Part shown: piece by piece, positions 38,556-49,460 of the stretch
How the letters are laid out: each line of letters begins with the position of its first letter
Position numbering within the stretch: position 1 is the stretch's first letter
NCBI RefSeq assembly: GCF_010731595.1
Contig: NZ_AP022582.1
Location: forward strand, 4,464,001 to 4,528,000
Origin: Mycobacterium seoulense
GTDB lineage: Bacteria; Actinomycetota; Actinomycetes; Mycobacteriales; Mycobacteriaceae
Direction of reading: 5' to 3'
DNA length: 64,000 nucleotides
Notes under the pieces: generated by a model
Seen by the model: only the letters and a program-made list of their open reading frames with translations
Database searches by the model: none
What the model was told of the DNA's origin: nothing
Program-made: the position numbers and the translations under genes

Positions 38556-38936
38556 ATGAGCCACCCCGAAATCAAAGAACCCAGCGCTGGCCACCCGATC
38601 AGCATCGAGCCGACGAAGGGGCGGGTCCAGGTCCGCGTCAACGGCGAGCTGGTTGCCGACACGACGGCCGCTCTCGAATTGCGCGAGGCCACTTTGCCTG
38701 CGGTGCAATACATTCCGATGAGCGACGTGCTGCAGGACCGGCTGACCCGCACCGACACCAGCACGTATTGCCCCTTCAAGGGTGAAGCCAGCTATTACAG
38801 CGTGACCAGCTCGGCCGGGGACACCGTCGAGGACGTGATCTGGACCTACGAGCAGCCTTATCCGGCGGTCGCGGCGATCGCCGGGCATGTCGCGTTCTAC
38901 CCGAACAAGGCCGACATCAGCGTTTCGACGGCCTAG
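38556..38936 (+). CDS. DUF427 family protein, Rv0140 orthologue
   Basis: 126 aa. The family pattern RVQVRVNGELVADTTAALELREATLPAVQYIP then DTSTYCPFKGEASYYSV and WTYEQPYPAVAAIAGHVAFYP is clear. These beta-rich proteins are widespread in actinobacteria with unknown activity. AGGAGGAGACC before ATG 38556 is an optimal ribosome site. Its stop overlaps that of the convergent Rv0141c-type gene by four bases (CTAG). Confidence 0.9.
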   Translation: MSHPEIKEPSAGHPISIEPTKGRVQVRVNGELVADTTAALELREATLPAVQYIPMSDVLQDRLTRTDTSTYCPFKGEASYYSVTSSAGDTVEDVIWTYEQPYPAVAAIAGHVAFYPNKADISVSTA

Positions 38937-39328
38937 AAAGTCCACCCGGGCAGCGCGGCCTCGTGGGCCCGGGTGTCGCTGTACAGGCGCATCGAGACGA
39001 TCAGCCCGTCGCGGGTGTCGAAGATGCAGACGAACGGGCTGTCGTACTCGACGCCGCCGGTGGTGGTGCCGGTGGCCTGCGCCTCCACCACCACCGTTTC
39101 CCCCTCGTTGACGCAGCGCACCAGATCGACGGTCAGCTCCAGTTCCCGCTTGCGCCGCTCGACCACCCGGCGGAAGGTCTCCTTGTCGCAGGAGGCGCGC
39201 GTGACGAGTGACCAGTAGGTGAAGTCGTCGCTGAGCAGCGAGAAGCCCTCGTCGAGGTCGCCGCCGTCGCTCGTACTCTGCAGGAACATCCAGGCCAGTT
39301 CGCCCTGCGGGTCATCGAACGGCGTCAT
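38933..39328 (-). CDS. SnoaL-like NTF2-fold protein, Rv0141c orthologue
   Basis: 131 aa. SFLLSDDFTYWSLVTRASCDKETFRRVVERR-like pattern and VVVEAQATGTTTGGVEYDSPFVCIFDTRDG are typical of ketosteroid-isomerase-like folds. Function unknown. ATG 39328 is used; the frame is open for 35 more codons upstream without similarity. The divergent gap to the glycosylase gene is 52 bases. Confidence 0.8.
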   Translation of the reverse strand: MTPFDDPQGELAWMFLQSTSDGGDLDEGFSLLSDDFTYWSLVTRASCDKETFRRVVERRKRELELTVDLVRCVNEGETVVVEAQATGTTTGGVEYDSPFVCIFDTRDGLIVSMRLYSDTRAHEAALPGWTF

Positions 39329-39380
39329 CACACCGCAATATTGACTTGGCACATCGTTAACGGTCAATGAGAGTCGGTCG

Positions 39381-40292
39381 GTGGAAATCGCGCGCACGGT
39401 CACGTTCCCCGGGGCGGTCAGCTTCGGGCACACGTTGGCGCCGCTTCGCCGCGGTTTCGGGGATCCCTGTTTTCACGCGTCCGGCGACGGTGCGATCTGG
39501 CGGACCAGCCTGTTGCCCACCGGGCCGGTCACCGCCCGGATCAGTCGCTCGACGGCCAACGCCGCCCACTGCGTGGCATGGGGCGGCGGGGCGCCCGAGT
39601 TCGTCGAACGGCTGCCCGCGCTGCTGGGCTCCGAGGACGACGCTTCGGATTTCGTTCCCCGGGATCCCATCGTCGCCGATGCGCACCGTCGCGTCCCGCA
39701 CTTGCGGCTGGGCCGCAGCGGGCTGGTGCTGGAGGCTCTGATCCCGGCGATCATCGAGCAGCGGGTGCCCGGTGCCGACGCGTTCCGGTCGTGGCGCCTG
39801 CTGGTGTCCAAGTACGGCTCACCGGCCCCGGGACCGGCGCCGGCGCGGATGCGGGTGCCGCCGCCGGCCGAAGTGTGGCGATACATACCGTCATGGGAAT
39901 TCCATCGCGCCAACGTCGACCCGAGGCGCGCGCAGACCCTGGTGGCGTGCGCGCGGCGGGCCGCCTCGCTGGAACGGCTGGCAGCCCGTCCGGCCGCGCA
40001 GGCCCGCGAGGCGCTGACGTCGCTGCCGGGGGTGGGGGAATGGACCGCCGCCGAAACCGCGCAACGGGCGTTCGGGGACGCCGACGCGCTGTCGGTGGGC
40101 GACTACCACGTCCCGAAGATGATCGGCTGGACGCTGGTGGGCCGCCCGGTCGACGACGCGGGCATGCTCGAGCTGCTGGAGCCGATGCGTCCGCACCGGC
40201 ACCGGGTGGTCCGGCTGCTCGAGGCCAGCGGACTGGCCTACGAGCCGCGGCGGGGCGCCCGGCTACCCGTGCAGCACATCAGCGAGCTCTAA
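39381..40292 (+). CDS. HhH-GPD DNA glycosylase, AlkA-like, Rv0142 orthologue
   Basis: 303 aa. The C-terminal half has the helix-hairpin-helix LPGVGEWTAAETAQRAFG and the aspartate loop SVGDYHVPK (Asp of GDY as likely catalytic residue), preceded by LIPAIIEQRVPGADAFRSWRLL. This is the AlkA/MpgII superfamily that excises alkylated bases. The N-terminal domain resembles AlkA's extra domain. GTG 39381 was selected; no better start is seen upstream. Confidence 0.85.
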   Translation: MEIARTVTFPGAVSFGHTLAPLRRGFGDPCFHASGDGAIWRTSLLPTGPVTARISRSTANAAHCVAWGGGAPEFVERLPALLGSEDDASDFVPRDPIVADAHRRVPHLRLGRSGLVLEALIPAIIEQRVPGADAFRSWRLLVSKYGSPAPGPAPARMRVPPPAEVWRYIPSWEFHRANVDPRRAQTLVACARRAASLERLAARPAAQAREALTSLPGVGEWTAAETAQRAFGDADALSVGDYHVPKMIGWTLVGRPVDDAGMLELLEPMRPHRHRVVRLLEASGLAYEPRRGARLPVQHISEL

Positions 40293-40386
40293 ACGTGGTC
40301 ATGGCCTCGCTGGGGCGGCGTTTTCGGCAACGGCCATCGGGTAACCCACTGCGGAGACGTGACCGTGCGCGAAACGGAGGAAATCG

Positions 40387-40932
40387 ATGACACAGTTCAC
40401 CATCCCGGGGCTCACCGACAAACAGGGAGCGCGGCTGACCGAACTGCTGCAGAAGCAACTGAGCACCTACAACGATCTTCACCTGACGCTCAAGCACGTT
40501 CACTGGAATGTGGTGGGGCCCAACTTCATCGGTGTGCACGAGATGATCGACCCGCAGGTGGAGGCCGTCCGCGGTTTCGCCGACGACGTCGCCGAGCGCA
40601 TCGCCGCCCTCGGCGGGTCACCCCAGGGCACCCCGGGAGCGATCGTCAAAGACCGCACCTGGGACGACTATTCGGTCGGCCGCGACACCGTCCAGGCCCA
40701 CCTGGCTGCGCTGGACCTGGTCTACACCGGCGTCATCGAGGACATCCGCAAGTACATCGAGGAGACCGAGGAGCTCGACCCGGTCACCCAGGATCTGTTG
40801 ATCGACCAGGCCGGGAACCTGGAGAAGTTCCAGTGGTTCGTCCGCGCTCACCTGGAGAGCGCCGGCGGCAAGCTGACCCACGAGGGGTCCGCCACCGAGC
40901 AGGACGCCGCCCGCAGCGCGCGCGACTCCTAG
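40387..40932 (+). CDS. dps: Dps ferritin-like DNA-binding protein
   Basis: 181 aa. The ferroxidase residues His39, His51, Asp66 and Glu70 fall at the positions I recall for M. smegmatis Dps1 (KHVHWNVVGPNFIGVHEMID, FADDVAERI). The C-terminal tail (after residue 160) is charged and may contribute to DNA binding. Dps oxidises Fe(II) with peroxide, stores iron and compacts DNA under starvation. Mtb has no Dps in this interval. GGAGGAAATCG precedes ATG 40387. It overlaps the convergent ClC gene by four bases. Confidence 0.92.
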   Translation: MTQFTIPGLTDKQGARLTELLQKQLSTYNDLHLTLKHVHWNVVGPNFIGVHEMIDPQVEAVRGFADDVAERIAALGGSPQGTPGAIVKDRTWDDYSVGRDTVQAHLAALDLVYTGVIEDIRKYIEETEELDPVTQDLLIDQAGNLEKFQWFVRAHLESAGGKLTHEGSATEQDAARSARDS

Positions 40933-42380
40933 CGGCGGCCCTCCGCGCGGCGTTCGCGCTCGGCGGCGGCGGTCTCGCGGTTGAGCCGCTGAGACTCGTA
41001 GATCGTGACGTTGGTGCGCGACATGAGCAACGCCGCGATGCCGACCGAAAGAATGGCTCCGGGCACGACGGAGAACGAGCCGGTCATCTCGGCGACCATG
41101 ATCATGATCGCCAGCGGCGCCCGCGCGACGCTGCCGAAGCAGGTCATCATGCCGACGACGACGAAGATCCCTGGTTCATGCGGCACCCCGGGCAGGCCGG
41201 AGAGCTCGCCCAACCGCCAGACCGCGGCCCCGACGAAGGCTCCGATCACGATGCCCGGCCCGAAGAGTCCGCCGGATCCGCCGGTGCCGATCGACAGTGA
41301 CGTGGCGACGATCTTGGCGATCGGCAGCACGACCACGATCCACAACGGGATGGTCAGCAGCGAGCCGCGGTCGGCCGCCAGCTGGGCCCAGCCGTAGCCG
41401 CTGCTGAGGATCTGGGGGACCACCAGCCCCAGCGACCCGACGAGCAGCCCGCCGATCGCCGGTTTGAGCACGGGGCCGCCCGGCAGCCGGCGGGTGAGCC
41501 GCACCGCGGCGTGGAACGTGCGCGCATACAGGTACCCGACCGCGAAAGCGACCAGGCCGATGACCACGAACCACAGCAGCGGCCACGCCCTCTCGAAGCG
41601 GTACTCGGCGTCGATGTAGCCGAACAGCGGATCGAAACCCAGGAACGCGCCGAGCACCGCGTAGGCCGTGCCGGAGGTGATGAATCCGGGCAGCAAGCAG
41701 CGATAGTCGAAATCGTCGCGGTACGTGATCGACGCGGCCAGGACCGCCCCGCCGAGCGGCGCGGCGAAGATGGCCCCGATCCCGGCGCCGATGCCCAGGG
41801 CGACGGCGATCCGGCCGTCCTCGTCGGACAGGTGGAGCCGCCGAGCGAGCAACGAGCAGAAGCCCGCCGAAATCTGCGCCGTCGGGCCCTCCCGCCCGGC
41901 CGAACCACCCGACCCGATCGTCAAGGCGCTGGCCACCATCTTCACCAGCACGACCCGGAACCGGATGGCGCGCGGATCATCGTGCACGGCCTCGATGGCC
42001 TGGTCGGTGCCGTGGCCGGTCGCCTCGGGCGCGAGCTTCGCGACGATGAAGGCCGACAGCAAGGCGCCTCCCGTCGTCACCAACGGGATCGCCCAGGCGC
42101 GGCGAAAACCGGTGTCGCCGTGGCCGCCACCCTCGCCGACGGGCGTCGGGATGTGGTAGCCGCCGAGATAGCCGAGCAGGAATTCGCCGGTGTACTTCAG
42201 GGCCAGATAGAAGACGACGGCTCCCAGGCCGGCGACGAAGCCGATCATGACGCCCAGCAGCAACCACTTCTGCAGGTAGCCGGACCTCCTGATCGAAGCC
42301 CCGAATCGTCCGCCGGCGCCCGGGGTCGAGGCCGCCGGGGCCACCGCGGGCCGGGGTTCGTCATCCGTTTGTTCGGTCAC
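40929..42380 (-). CDS. ClC-family chloride channel/antiporter, Rv0143c orthologue
   Basis: 483 aa, roughly 10-12 membrane helices. ClC selectivity motifs are GSGGSAGREGP (gating Glu164) and GTGGSGGLFGPGIVIG. The usual Tyr in the late helix is not obvious. There is a hydrophilic N-terminal tail of about 35 residues. ClC proteins exchange chloride for protons or conduct chloride; which one cannot be decided here. Start GTG 42380. A 70-base region with a strong inverted repeat separates it from pirin. Confidence 0.92.
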   Translation of the reverse strand: MTEQTDDEPRPAVAPAASTPGAGGRFGASIRRSGYLQKWLLLGVMIGFVAGLGAVVFYLALKYTGEFLLGYLGGYHIPTPVGEGGGHGDTGFRRAWAIPLVTTGGALLSAFIVAKLAPEATGHGTDQAIEAVHDDPRAIRFRVVLVKMVASALTIGSGGSAGREGPTAQISAGFCSLLARRLHLSDEDGRIAVALGIGAGIGAIFAAPLGGAVLAASITYRDDFDYRCLLPGFITSGTAYAVLGAFLGFDPLFGYIDAEYRFERAWPLLWFVVIGLVAFAVGYLYARTFHAAVRLTRRLPGGPVLKPAIGGLLVGSLGLVVPQILSSGYGWAQLAADRGSLLTIPLWIVVVLPIAKIVATSLSIGTGGSGGLFGPGIVIGAFVGAAVWRLGELSGLPGVPHEPGIFVVVGMMTCFGSVARAPLAIMIMVAEMTGSFSVVPGAILSVGIAALLMSRTNVTIYESQRLNRETAAAERERRAEGRR

Positions 42381-42462
42381 GGTGCGGGCCGGGCTCTCGG
42401 TCGCGGCTCGCGTCCCCCAAACATCAAGTCATCCTATGCAGCCCCGCCGTGACGCACCCGGG

Positions 42463-42490
42463 GAATAACTGGACCGCAGTCCGGTTATTC
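42463..42490. promoter_or_regulatory. 28-base inverted repeat GAATAACTGGAC-N4-GTCCGGTTATTC before pirin
   Basis: Arms of 12 bases with one mismatch around CGCA, 27 bases before the pirin ATG. A TetR gene follows pirin by two bases, so this is the probable operator of a pirin-tetR operon, which may also affect the divergent ClC gene. Confidence 0.75.
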
Positions 42491-42516
42491 GGAGCAGTTC
42501 TCAATACGGAGGTCAC

Positions 42517-43500
42517 ATGCCCGCCATCACCGCCAACACGCTGACGTTGCCGCGCATCGGCGCGGCCGTCCCCGCCGACACCGAGCGCCCGGTCCGGTCG
42601 ATCACCACCGGGCCGCGCGGCTACGAGGGGGAGGGCTTTCCCGTCGTCCGCGCCTTCGCCGGGGTGAGCGCTGCCGCCCTGGACCCCTTTGTGCACATGG
42701 ACCAGATGGGCGAGGTGGAATACCAGCCGGGCGAGCCGAGGGGCACCGACTGGCACCCGCACCGCGGGTTCGAGACGGTCACCTACATGATCGACGGCAA
42801 GTTCGCCCACCAGGACTCCCACGGCGGCGGCGGCCTGATCACCGACGGCGCCACGCAGTGGATGACCGCGGGTTCGGGCATCCTGCACATCGAGACGCCG
42901 CCCGCCGAACTTGTCGACAGCGGCGGCCTCTTTCACGGCATCCAGTTGTGGGTGAACCTGCCGAAGAAGGACAAGTTCGCGCCGCCGAGGTACCAGGCCA
43001 TCGAGGGTGGCGACGCAAAGTTGATCGCATCCGATGACGGCGGGGCGCTGGTCCGCATCATCGCCGGCGAGGTGGACGGCCACCGGGGGCCCGGCGTCAC
43101 CCACACGCCGATCACCCTCGCCCACGCCACGATCGAAAAGGGCGCCCGCCTCAACCTTCCGTGGCGGCGCGATTTCAATGCGCTGGTGTACGTGTTGTCC
43201 GGAAGCGGATATGTCGGACCGGTCGCGCACCCGATTCGCGAGGGCCAATTGGGGGTGCTGGGGCCTGGAGATCGGATCACCGTTGGGGCCGACCGGGCGC
43301 AGGAATCGTCGCGCACACCGGCCATGGATGTGCTGCTTCTGGGTGGCCAACCCATTCGCGAACCGGTATTCCACTACGGCCCTTTCGTGATGAACTCACG
43401 GGCCGAATTGGTCGAGGCGGTGCAGGACTACCAGGCCGGCAAGTTCGGCAGCATTCCGCCAAATGCGCTAATGCCGCACCATGGCGGTGGCACACTTTAA
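42517..43500 (+). CDS. Pirin-family protein
   Basis: 327 aa bicupin. The metal ligands are His80, His82, His124 and Glu126 (DWHPHRGFETVTY, GILHIETPPAE), equivalent to the Fe site of pirin. Bacterial pirins act as quercetinase-like dioxygenases or as redox regulators. GGAGGTCAC directly precedes ATG 42517. Two bases separate it from the downstream tetR, so they form an operon that is absent from the Mtb map here. Confidence 0.92.
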   Translation: MPAITANTLTLPRIGAAVPADTERPVRSITTGPRGYEGEGFPVVRAFAGVSAAALDPFVHMDQMGEVEYQPGEPRGTDWHPHRGFETVTYMIDGKFAHQDSHGGGGLITDGATQWMTAGSGILHIETPPAELVDSGGLFHGIQLWVNLPKKDKFAPPRYQAIEGGDAKLIASDDGGALVRIIAGEVDGHRGPGVTHTPITLAHATIEKGARLNLPWRRDFNALVYVLSGSGYVGPVAHPIREGQLGVLGPGDRITVGADRAQESSRTPAMDVLLLGGQPIREPVFHYGPFVMNSRAELVEAVQDYQAGKFGSIPPNALMPHHGGGTL

Positions 43501-43502
43501 CG

Positions 43503-44138
43503 ATGTCTTCAGGGGAGGGGCGCAGGCCAGGACGCCCCCCTGCCGCCAAGGCCGATGAGACGCGACAGCGAATCATGCAGGCCGCCCGCCTGGTCTTCAG
43601 CGAACGCGGTTACGACGGCGCGACCTTTCAGGCCATCGCGGCCCGCGCCGATCTGACCCGGCCGGCGATCAACCATTACTTCTCCAGCAAGCGCGTCTTG
43701 TATCGAGAGGTATTGGAGCAAACGAATGAAGCCATCATCGGAGCCGGGATCAGAGAGGCCGATCGGGAGACCACAATGGTGGCGCAGCTGACGACATTTA
43801 TCTCCGCGGCGGTGCGCGCCAATTCCGAGAATCCGTCGGGGTCGGCGCTGATAATTTCCGGGGTACTCGAGTCGCAGCGGCACCCGGAGTGGAACAAGAC
43901 CGAAAATGAGTCCGTGCGCGCCGTCCGGGAATTTTTGGATCGGGTCGTCAATGACGCGATCCAGCGCGGCGAGGTCGCCGCCGACATCGACGCGTCGGCG
44001 CTGGTCGAGTCCCTGGTCGTCATCATGTGCGGTGTCGGCTTGTACGCGGGCTGGGTGGAGAGCCCCCAGCAGATGCTGGCCGTGACCGGGATGCTCCGAC
44101 AGCTGATGGAAGGCGCGCTCTGGCGGCCGGGCTCCTAG
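43503..44138 (+). CDS. TetR-family regulator, Rv0144 orthologue
   Basis: 211 aa. After GRRPGRPPAAKADETRQRIMQAA the HTH reads FQAIAARADLTRPAINHYFSSKRVLYREV. The C-terminal domain resembles the TetR_C_33/AcrR group. It lies directly behind pirin and likely binds the inverted repeat at 42463-42490. Two TIGR00027 methyltransferases follow. ATG 43503 is the natural start. Confidence 0.88.
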   Translation: MSSGEGRRPGRPPAAKADETRQRIMQAARLVFSERGYDGATFQAIAARADLTRPAINHYFSSKRVLYREVLEQTNEAIIGAGIREADRETTMVAQLTTFISAAVRANSENPSGSALIISGVLESQRHPEWNKTENESVRAVREFLDRVVNDAIQRGEVAADIDASALVESLVVIMCGVGLYAGWVESPQQMLAVTGMLRQLMEGALWRPGS

Positions 44139-44211
44139 GCGCCCTTGGCGCAGTGAAGTTGCGCACAAAGCGTATAGGCTAACTAACTTATCCCGGTAGC
44201 ATGGTCGGGTC

Positions 44212-46121
<1,910 letters not shown>

Positions 46122-46268
46122 CCCCAGCGCGCCCACCGGTTCGCCGGGGCCAGATCCTTTCTACTGCTCTCCCAACCGGATGGTTAGGATCGCGGTTATC
46201 ACCCATTGAGCGCGCGTGCGACGAGCAGCGGGCGCCTCCGGGATGACCGAAGCAGGGGAAGGACAACG

Positions 46269-47696
46269 ATGACCACCGAATCGGTTACACCCAAGACATC
46301 CGCCGCCAACGGTGCGCCGACGCCTCAGCCGGCGAACGTCCCCGCGACGGTCGAGCGGCTGCGCAAGACCTTCGCCACCGGGCGCACCCGCGACATCGAG
46401 TGGCGCAAACGGCAGTTGCTGCAGCTGGCCAAGCTGATGGAAGAGAACGAGGCGGCCATCGCGGCCGCTCTGGCCGAGGATCTGGACCGCAGCCCGTTCG
46501 AGGCGTTCATCGCCGACGTCGCGACCACGGCCGGCGAGGCGAAGTACGCGGCCAAACGGGTGCGCAGGTGGACGCGCCGCAAATACCAGCTGCTGGAGAT
46601 GCCGCAGCTGCCCGGCCGCGGATGGATCGAATACGAGCCCTACGGCACCGTGCTGATCATCGGCGCGTGGAATTACCCGTTCTACCTGACCCTGGGGCCC
46701 GCGGTCGGCGCGATCGCCGCGGGCAACGCCGTCATTCTCAAGCCCTCGGAGATCGCCGCGGCGTCGGCGCACCTGATGGCCGAGCTGGTGCCCAAATACC
46801 TCGACAACGACGCGATTGCCGTGGTCGAGGGCGACGGTTCGGTCAGCCAGGAGCTCATCGCGCAGGGCCTGGACCGCGTGCTGTTCACCGGCGGCACCGA
46901 GATCGGCCGCAAGGTCTACGAAGGCGCCGCGCCGCACCTGACGCCGTGCACGCTGGAACTCGGCGGCAAGAGCCCGGTGATCGTGGCGGCCGACGCCGAC
47001 GTGGACGTCGCCGCCAAGCGGATCGCCTGGATGAAGCTGCTGAACGCCGGGCAGACCTGCGTGGCCCCCGACTATGTGTTGGCCGACGCCAAGATTCGTG
47101 ACGAGCTGGTGGACAAGATCGGCGCGGCCATCACCAAGTTCACGTCGGACAAGCCCGACGGAATGCGGATCGTCAACCAGCGCCAGTTCGACCGGATCAG
47201 CAGCTACCTGGCCGGTGGCGACGGCAAGGTCATCGTCGGCGGGAAGTGTGACCCGTCGAGCCTGCGCATCCAACCCGCCGTCGTGGTCGACCCCGACCCG
47301 AACGGCCCGCTGATGCAGAACGAGATCTTCGGGCCCGTCCTGCCGGTGATCACAGTCCAATCCCTCGACGACGCAATACGTTTCGTCAACTCCCGGCCCA
47401 AGCCGCTGTCCGCCTACCTGTTCACCAAGACACGCGAGACCCGCGAACGGGTGATCAAGGAGGTGCCGGCCGGCGGCATGCTCGTCAACCACCTGGCCTT
47501 CCAGGTGTCGACGGCCAAGCTGCCGTTCGGCGGTGTGGGCGCATCGGGGATGGGCGCCTACCACGGCCGCTACGGCTTCGAGGAGTTCAGCCACCGCAAG
47601 TCGGTGCTGACCAAGCCGACCCGGCCCGACCTGTCGAGCTTCATCTACCCGCCGTACACCCCGCGGGCCTTCAAAATGGCCCGCCGAATGTTCTGA
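46269..47696 (+). CDS. Aldehyde dehydrogenase, class 3-like, Rv0147 orthologue
   Basis: 475 aa. Catalytic Glu230 is in TLELGGKSP and nucleophile Cys264 in NAGQTCVAPDY. The short N-terminus and IGAWNYPFYLTLGP resemble ALDH3 (fatty aldehyde type), and a hydrophobic/basic C-terminal tail (PPYTPRAFKMARRMF) may associate with membranes. It would oxidise medium or long chain aldehydes. ATG 46269 has AAGGACAACG upstream; the open frame before it is non-homologous. It is followed by an SDR 51 bases downstream. Confidence 0.92.
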   Translation: MTTESVTPKTSAANGAPTPQPANVPATVERLRKTFATGRTRDIEWRKRQLLQLAKLMEENEAAIAAALAEDLDRSPFEAFIADVATTAGEAKYAAKRVRRWTRRKYQLLEMPQLPGRGWIEYEPYGTVLIIGAWNYPFYLTLGPAVGAIAAGNAVILKPSEIAAASAHLMAELVPKYLDNDAIAVVEGDGSVSQELIAQGLDRVLFTGGTEIGRKVYEGAAPHLTPCTLELGGKSPVIVAADADVDVAAKRIAWMKLLNAGQTCVAPDYVLADAKIRDELVDKIGAAITKFTSDKPDGMRIVNQRQFDRISSYLAGGDGKVIVGGKCDPSSLRIQPAVVVDPDPNGPLMQNEIFGPVLPVITVQSLDDAIRFVNSRPKPLSAYLFTKTRETRERVIKEVPAGGMLVNHLAFQVSTAKLPFGGVGASGMGAYHGRYGFEEFSHRKSVLTKPTRPDLSSFIYPPYTPRAFKMARRMF

Positions 47697-47747
47697 TCGC
47701 CCGAAATCGCTTACTAGGACGTAGTTTTCACCTGAGAGAGGAACCTG

Positions 47748-48608
47748 ATGCCCGGAGTGCAGGATCGTGTCATCGTCGTCACCGGAGCCGGTGGGGGGCT
47801 GGGCCGTGAATACGCCCTGACCCTCGCCCGTGAAGGCGCCAGCGTCGTCGTGAACGACCTCGGCGGCGCCCGCGACGGCACCGGCGCCGGACACAACATG
47901 GCCGACCACGTCGTCAACGAGATCAAGGACGCGGGTGGCCGGGCGGTCGCCAACTATGACAGCGTCGCCGACCCCGAGGGCGCGGCCAACATCATCAAGA
48001 CGGCGCTCGACGAGTTCGGCGCCGTGCACGGCGTGGTGAGCAACGCCGGGATCCTGCGTGACGGCACCTTCCACAAGATGACGTTCGAGAACTGGGACGC
48101 GGTGCTCAAGGTGCACCTGTACGGCGGCTACAACGTGCTGCGTGCCGCCTGGCCGCATTTCCGCGAGCAGAGCTATGGCCGCGTCGTCGTCGCCACATCC
48201 ACCAGCGGCCTGTTCGGCAACTTCGGGCAGACCAACTACGGCGCGGCAAAGCTCGGCCTGGTCGGCATGATCAACACGCTGGCGCAGGAGGGGGCGAAGT
48301 ACAACATCCACGCCAACGCCGTCGCGCCGATCGCGGCGACCCGGATGACCGAGGACATCCTGCCCAAGGAGGTGCTCGAGAAGCTGACGCCCGAGTACGT
48401 CGCGCCGGTGGTGGCCTACCTGTGCACGGAGGAAAACGCCAACAACGCATCGGTTTTCGTCGTCGGGGGCGGAAAGGTGCAGCGGGTGGCGCTGTTCCAG
48501 AACGAGGGCGCCAACTTCGACCAGCCGCCGTCAGTGGAGGACGTCGCCGCGCACTGGGCGGAGATCGACGACCTCTCGGCGGCCAAGCAGGCCAACTTCA
48601 AGCTGTAG
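47748..48608 (+). CDS. (3R)-hydroxyacyl-CoA dehydrogenase-like SDR, Rv0148 orthologue
   Basis: 286 aa. The NAD motif is TGAGGGLG (12-19), and the catalytic Ser/Tyr164/Lys168 are in STSGLFGNFGQTNYGAAK. The NDLGGARDGTG insert is typical of the dehydrogenase domain of peroxisomal multifunctional enzyme 2, so it should oxidise (R)-3-hydroxyacyl-CoA, the product type of HtdZ. GAGAGAGGAA precedes ATG 47748. It converges on ptbB. In Mtb Rv0149-Rv0152c follow here; they are absent. Confidence 0.92.
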   Translation: MPGVQDRVIVVTGAGGGLGREYALTLAREGASVVVNDLGGARDGTGAGHNMADHVVNEIKDAGGRAVANYDSVADPEGAANIIKTALDEFGAVHGVVSNAGILRDGTFHKMTFENWDAVLKVHLYGGYNVLRAAWPHFREQSYGRVVVATSTSGLFGNFGQTNYGAAKLGLVGMINTLAQEGAKYNIHANAVAPIAATRMTEDILPKEVLEKLTPEYVAPVVAYLCTEENANNASVFVVGGGKVQRVALFQNEGANFDQPPSVEDVAAHWAEIDDLSAAKQANFKL

Positions 48609-48638
48609 CGGTCGGCGGCCGGGGCCGCGTGGATCCGG

Positions 48639-49460
48639 TCAGGTGAGCAGCGCCCGGCGCAGCCGATCCACGTCGGCCTCGGTGATGCCCGCATCGCTCA
48701 AATAGGCGTCCAGCGAACCGAATTGCTCGTCGATCGTCTGGCGCGCCGCGGCCAGGTACTCGGGCCGGACGCCGAGGACACCGTCGGACAGCCGCGCCTC
48801 GGTGAAGGTCATCACCTCCGGGGTCAGCTCGGTCTCCGAGCGCTGCTGGATCATCTCCGAGATCCGGGCCCGCAGCTCCGACACGGCGTCATTGCTGCGC
48901 AGGTAGTCGGCGACGATGGCGTCGCGGTCGATGCCGACGGTTTCCAGCACCGTCGCCACCACGAAGCCGGTGCGGTCCTTGCCCGCGAAGCAGTGGGTGA
49001 GGACGGGCCGCCCGGCGGCCAGCAGCGTGACCACGCGGTGCAGCGCGCGCTGGGCGCCGTTGCGGGTGGGGAACTGGCGGTACTCGTCGACCATGTAGCG
49101 GGCAGCGGTGTCGTTGATGGACTCGTCGGGCTCGCCGTTGGTCATCAATTGCCGGAACGCGTGCTCGTGGGGGGCGTCGTCGCCCTCCCCGGCGTCGTCG
49201 GCGAGGTCCGGGAACGGCAGCAGGTGGACGTCGACGCCGTTGGGAACCCGTCCCGGGCCTCGGCGGGCGACCTCACGGGCGGCGCGCAGGTCGGCGACGT
49301 CGGTGATGCCCAGCTCCCTCAACGTCGACCGGCCGTGGTCGTCCAGGCGGCTCAGCTCGCTGGACCGGAACAGCCGGCCCGGCCGCAGCGCGCCCACGCC
49401 GTCGGCGACGTCGCGAAAGTTCCACGCGCCGGGCAACTCCCGGAGGGCGGCCTTACCCAT
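48639..49460 (-). CDS. ptbB: Protein tyrosine/lipid phosphatase PtpB
   Basis: 273 aa. The P-loop is [10 protein letters not shown] (156-165, catalytic Cys157), with the Lys and Asp that mark the mycobacterial triple-specificity phosphatase. Upstream NFRDVADG and [15 protein letters not shown] are family landmarks. The Mtb enzyme is secreted and acts on host phosphoinositides and phosphoproteins; no classical signal peptide is visible. It overlaps the upstream fadE2 by eight bases and is cotranscribed with it. Confidence 0.93.
   Translation of the reverse strand: MGKAALRELPGAWNFRDVADGVGALRPGRLFRSSELSRLDDHGRSTLRELGITDVADLRAAREVARRGPGRVPNGVDVHLLPFPDLADDAGEGDDAPHEHAFRQLMTNGEPDESINDTAARYMVDEYRQFPTRNGAQRALHRVVTLLAAGRPVLTHCFAGKDRTGFVVATVLETVGIDRDAIVADYLRSNDAVSELRARISEMIQQRSETELTPEVMTFTEARLSDGVLGVRPEYLAAARQTIDEQFGSLDAYLSDAGITEADVDRLRRALLT

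Noticed and set aside
46161..48311. 716-codon minus-strand frame opposite the aldehyde dehydrogenase and SDR genes
   Set aside because: Shadow frame across two well-identified genes; no family similarity.
48615..48632. GCGGC-CGGG-GCCGC hairpin between Rv0148-type and ptbB genes
   Set aside because: Stem of only five pairs and no U-tract; expected by chance in such G/C-rich DNA.
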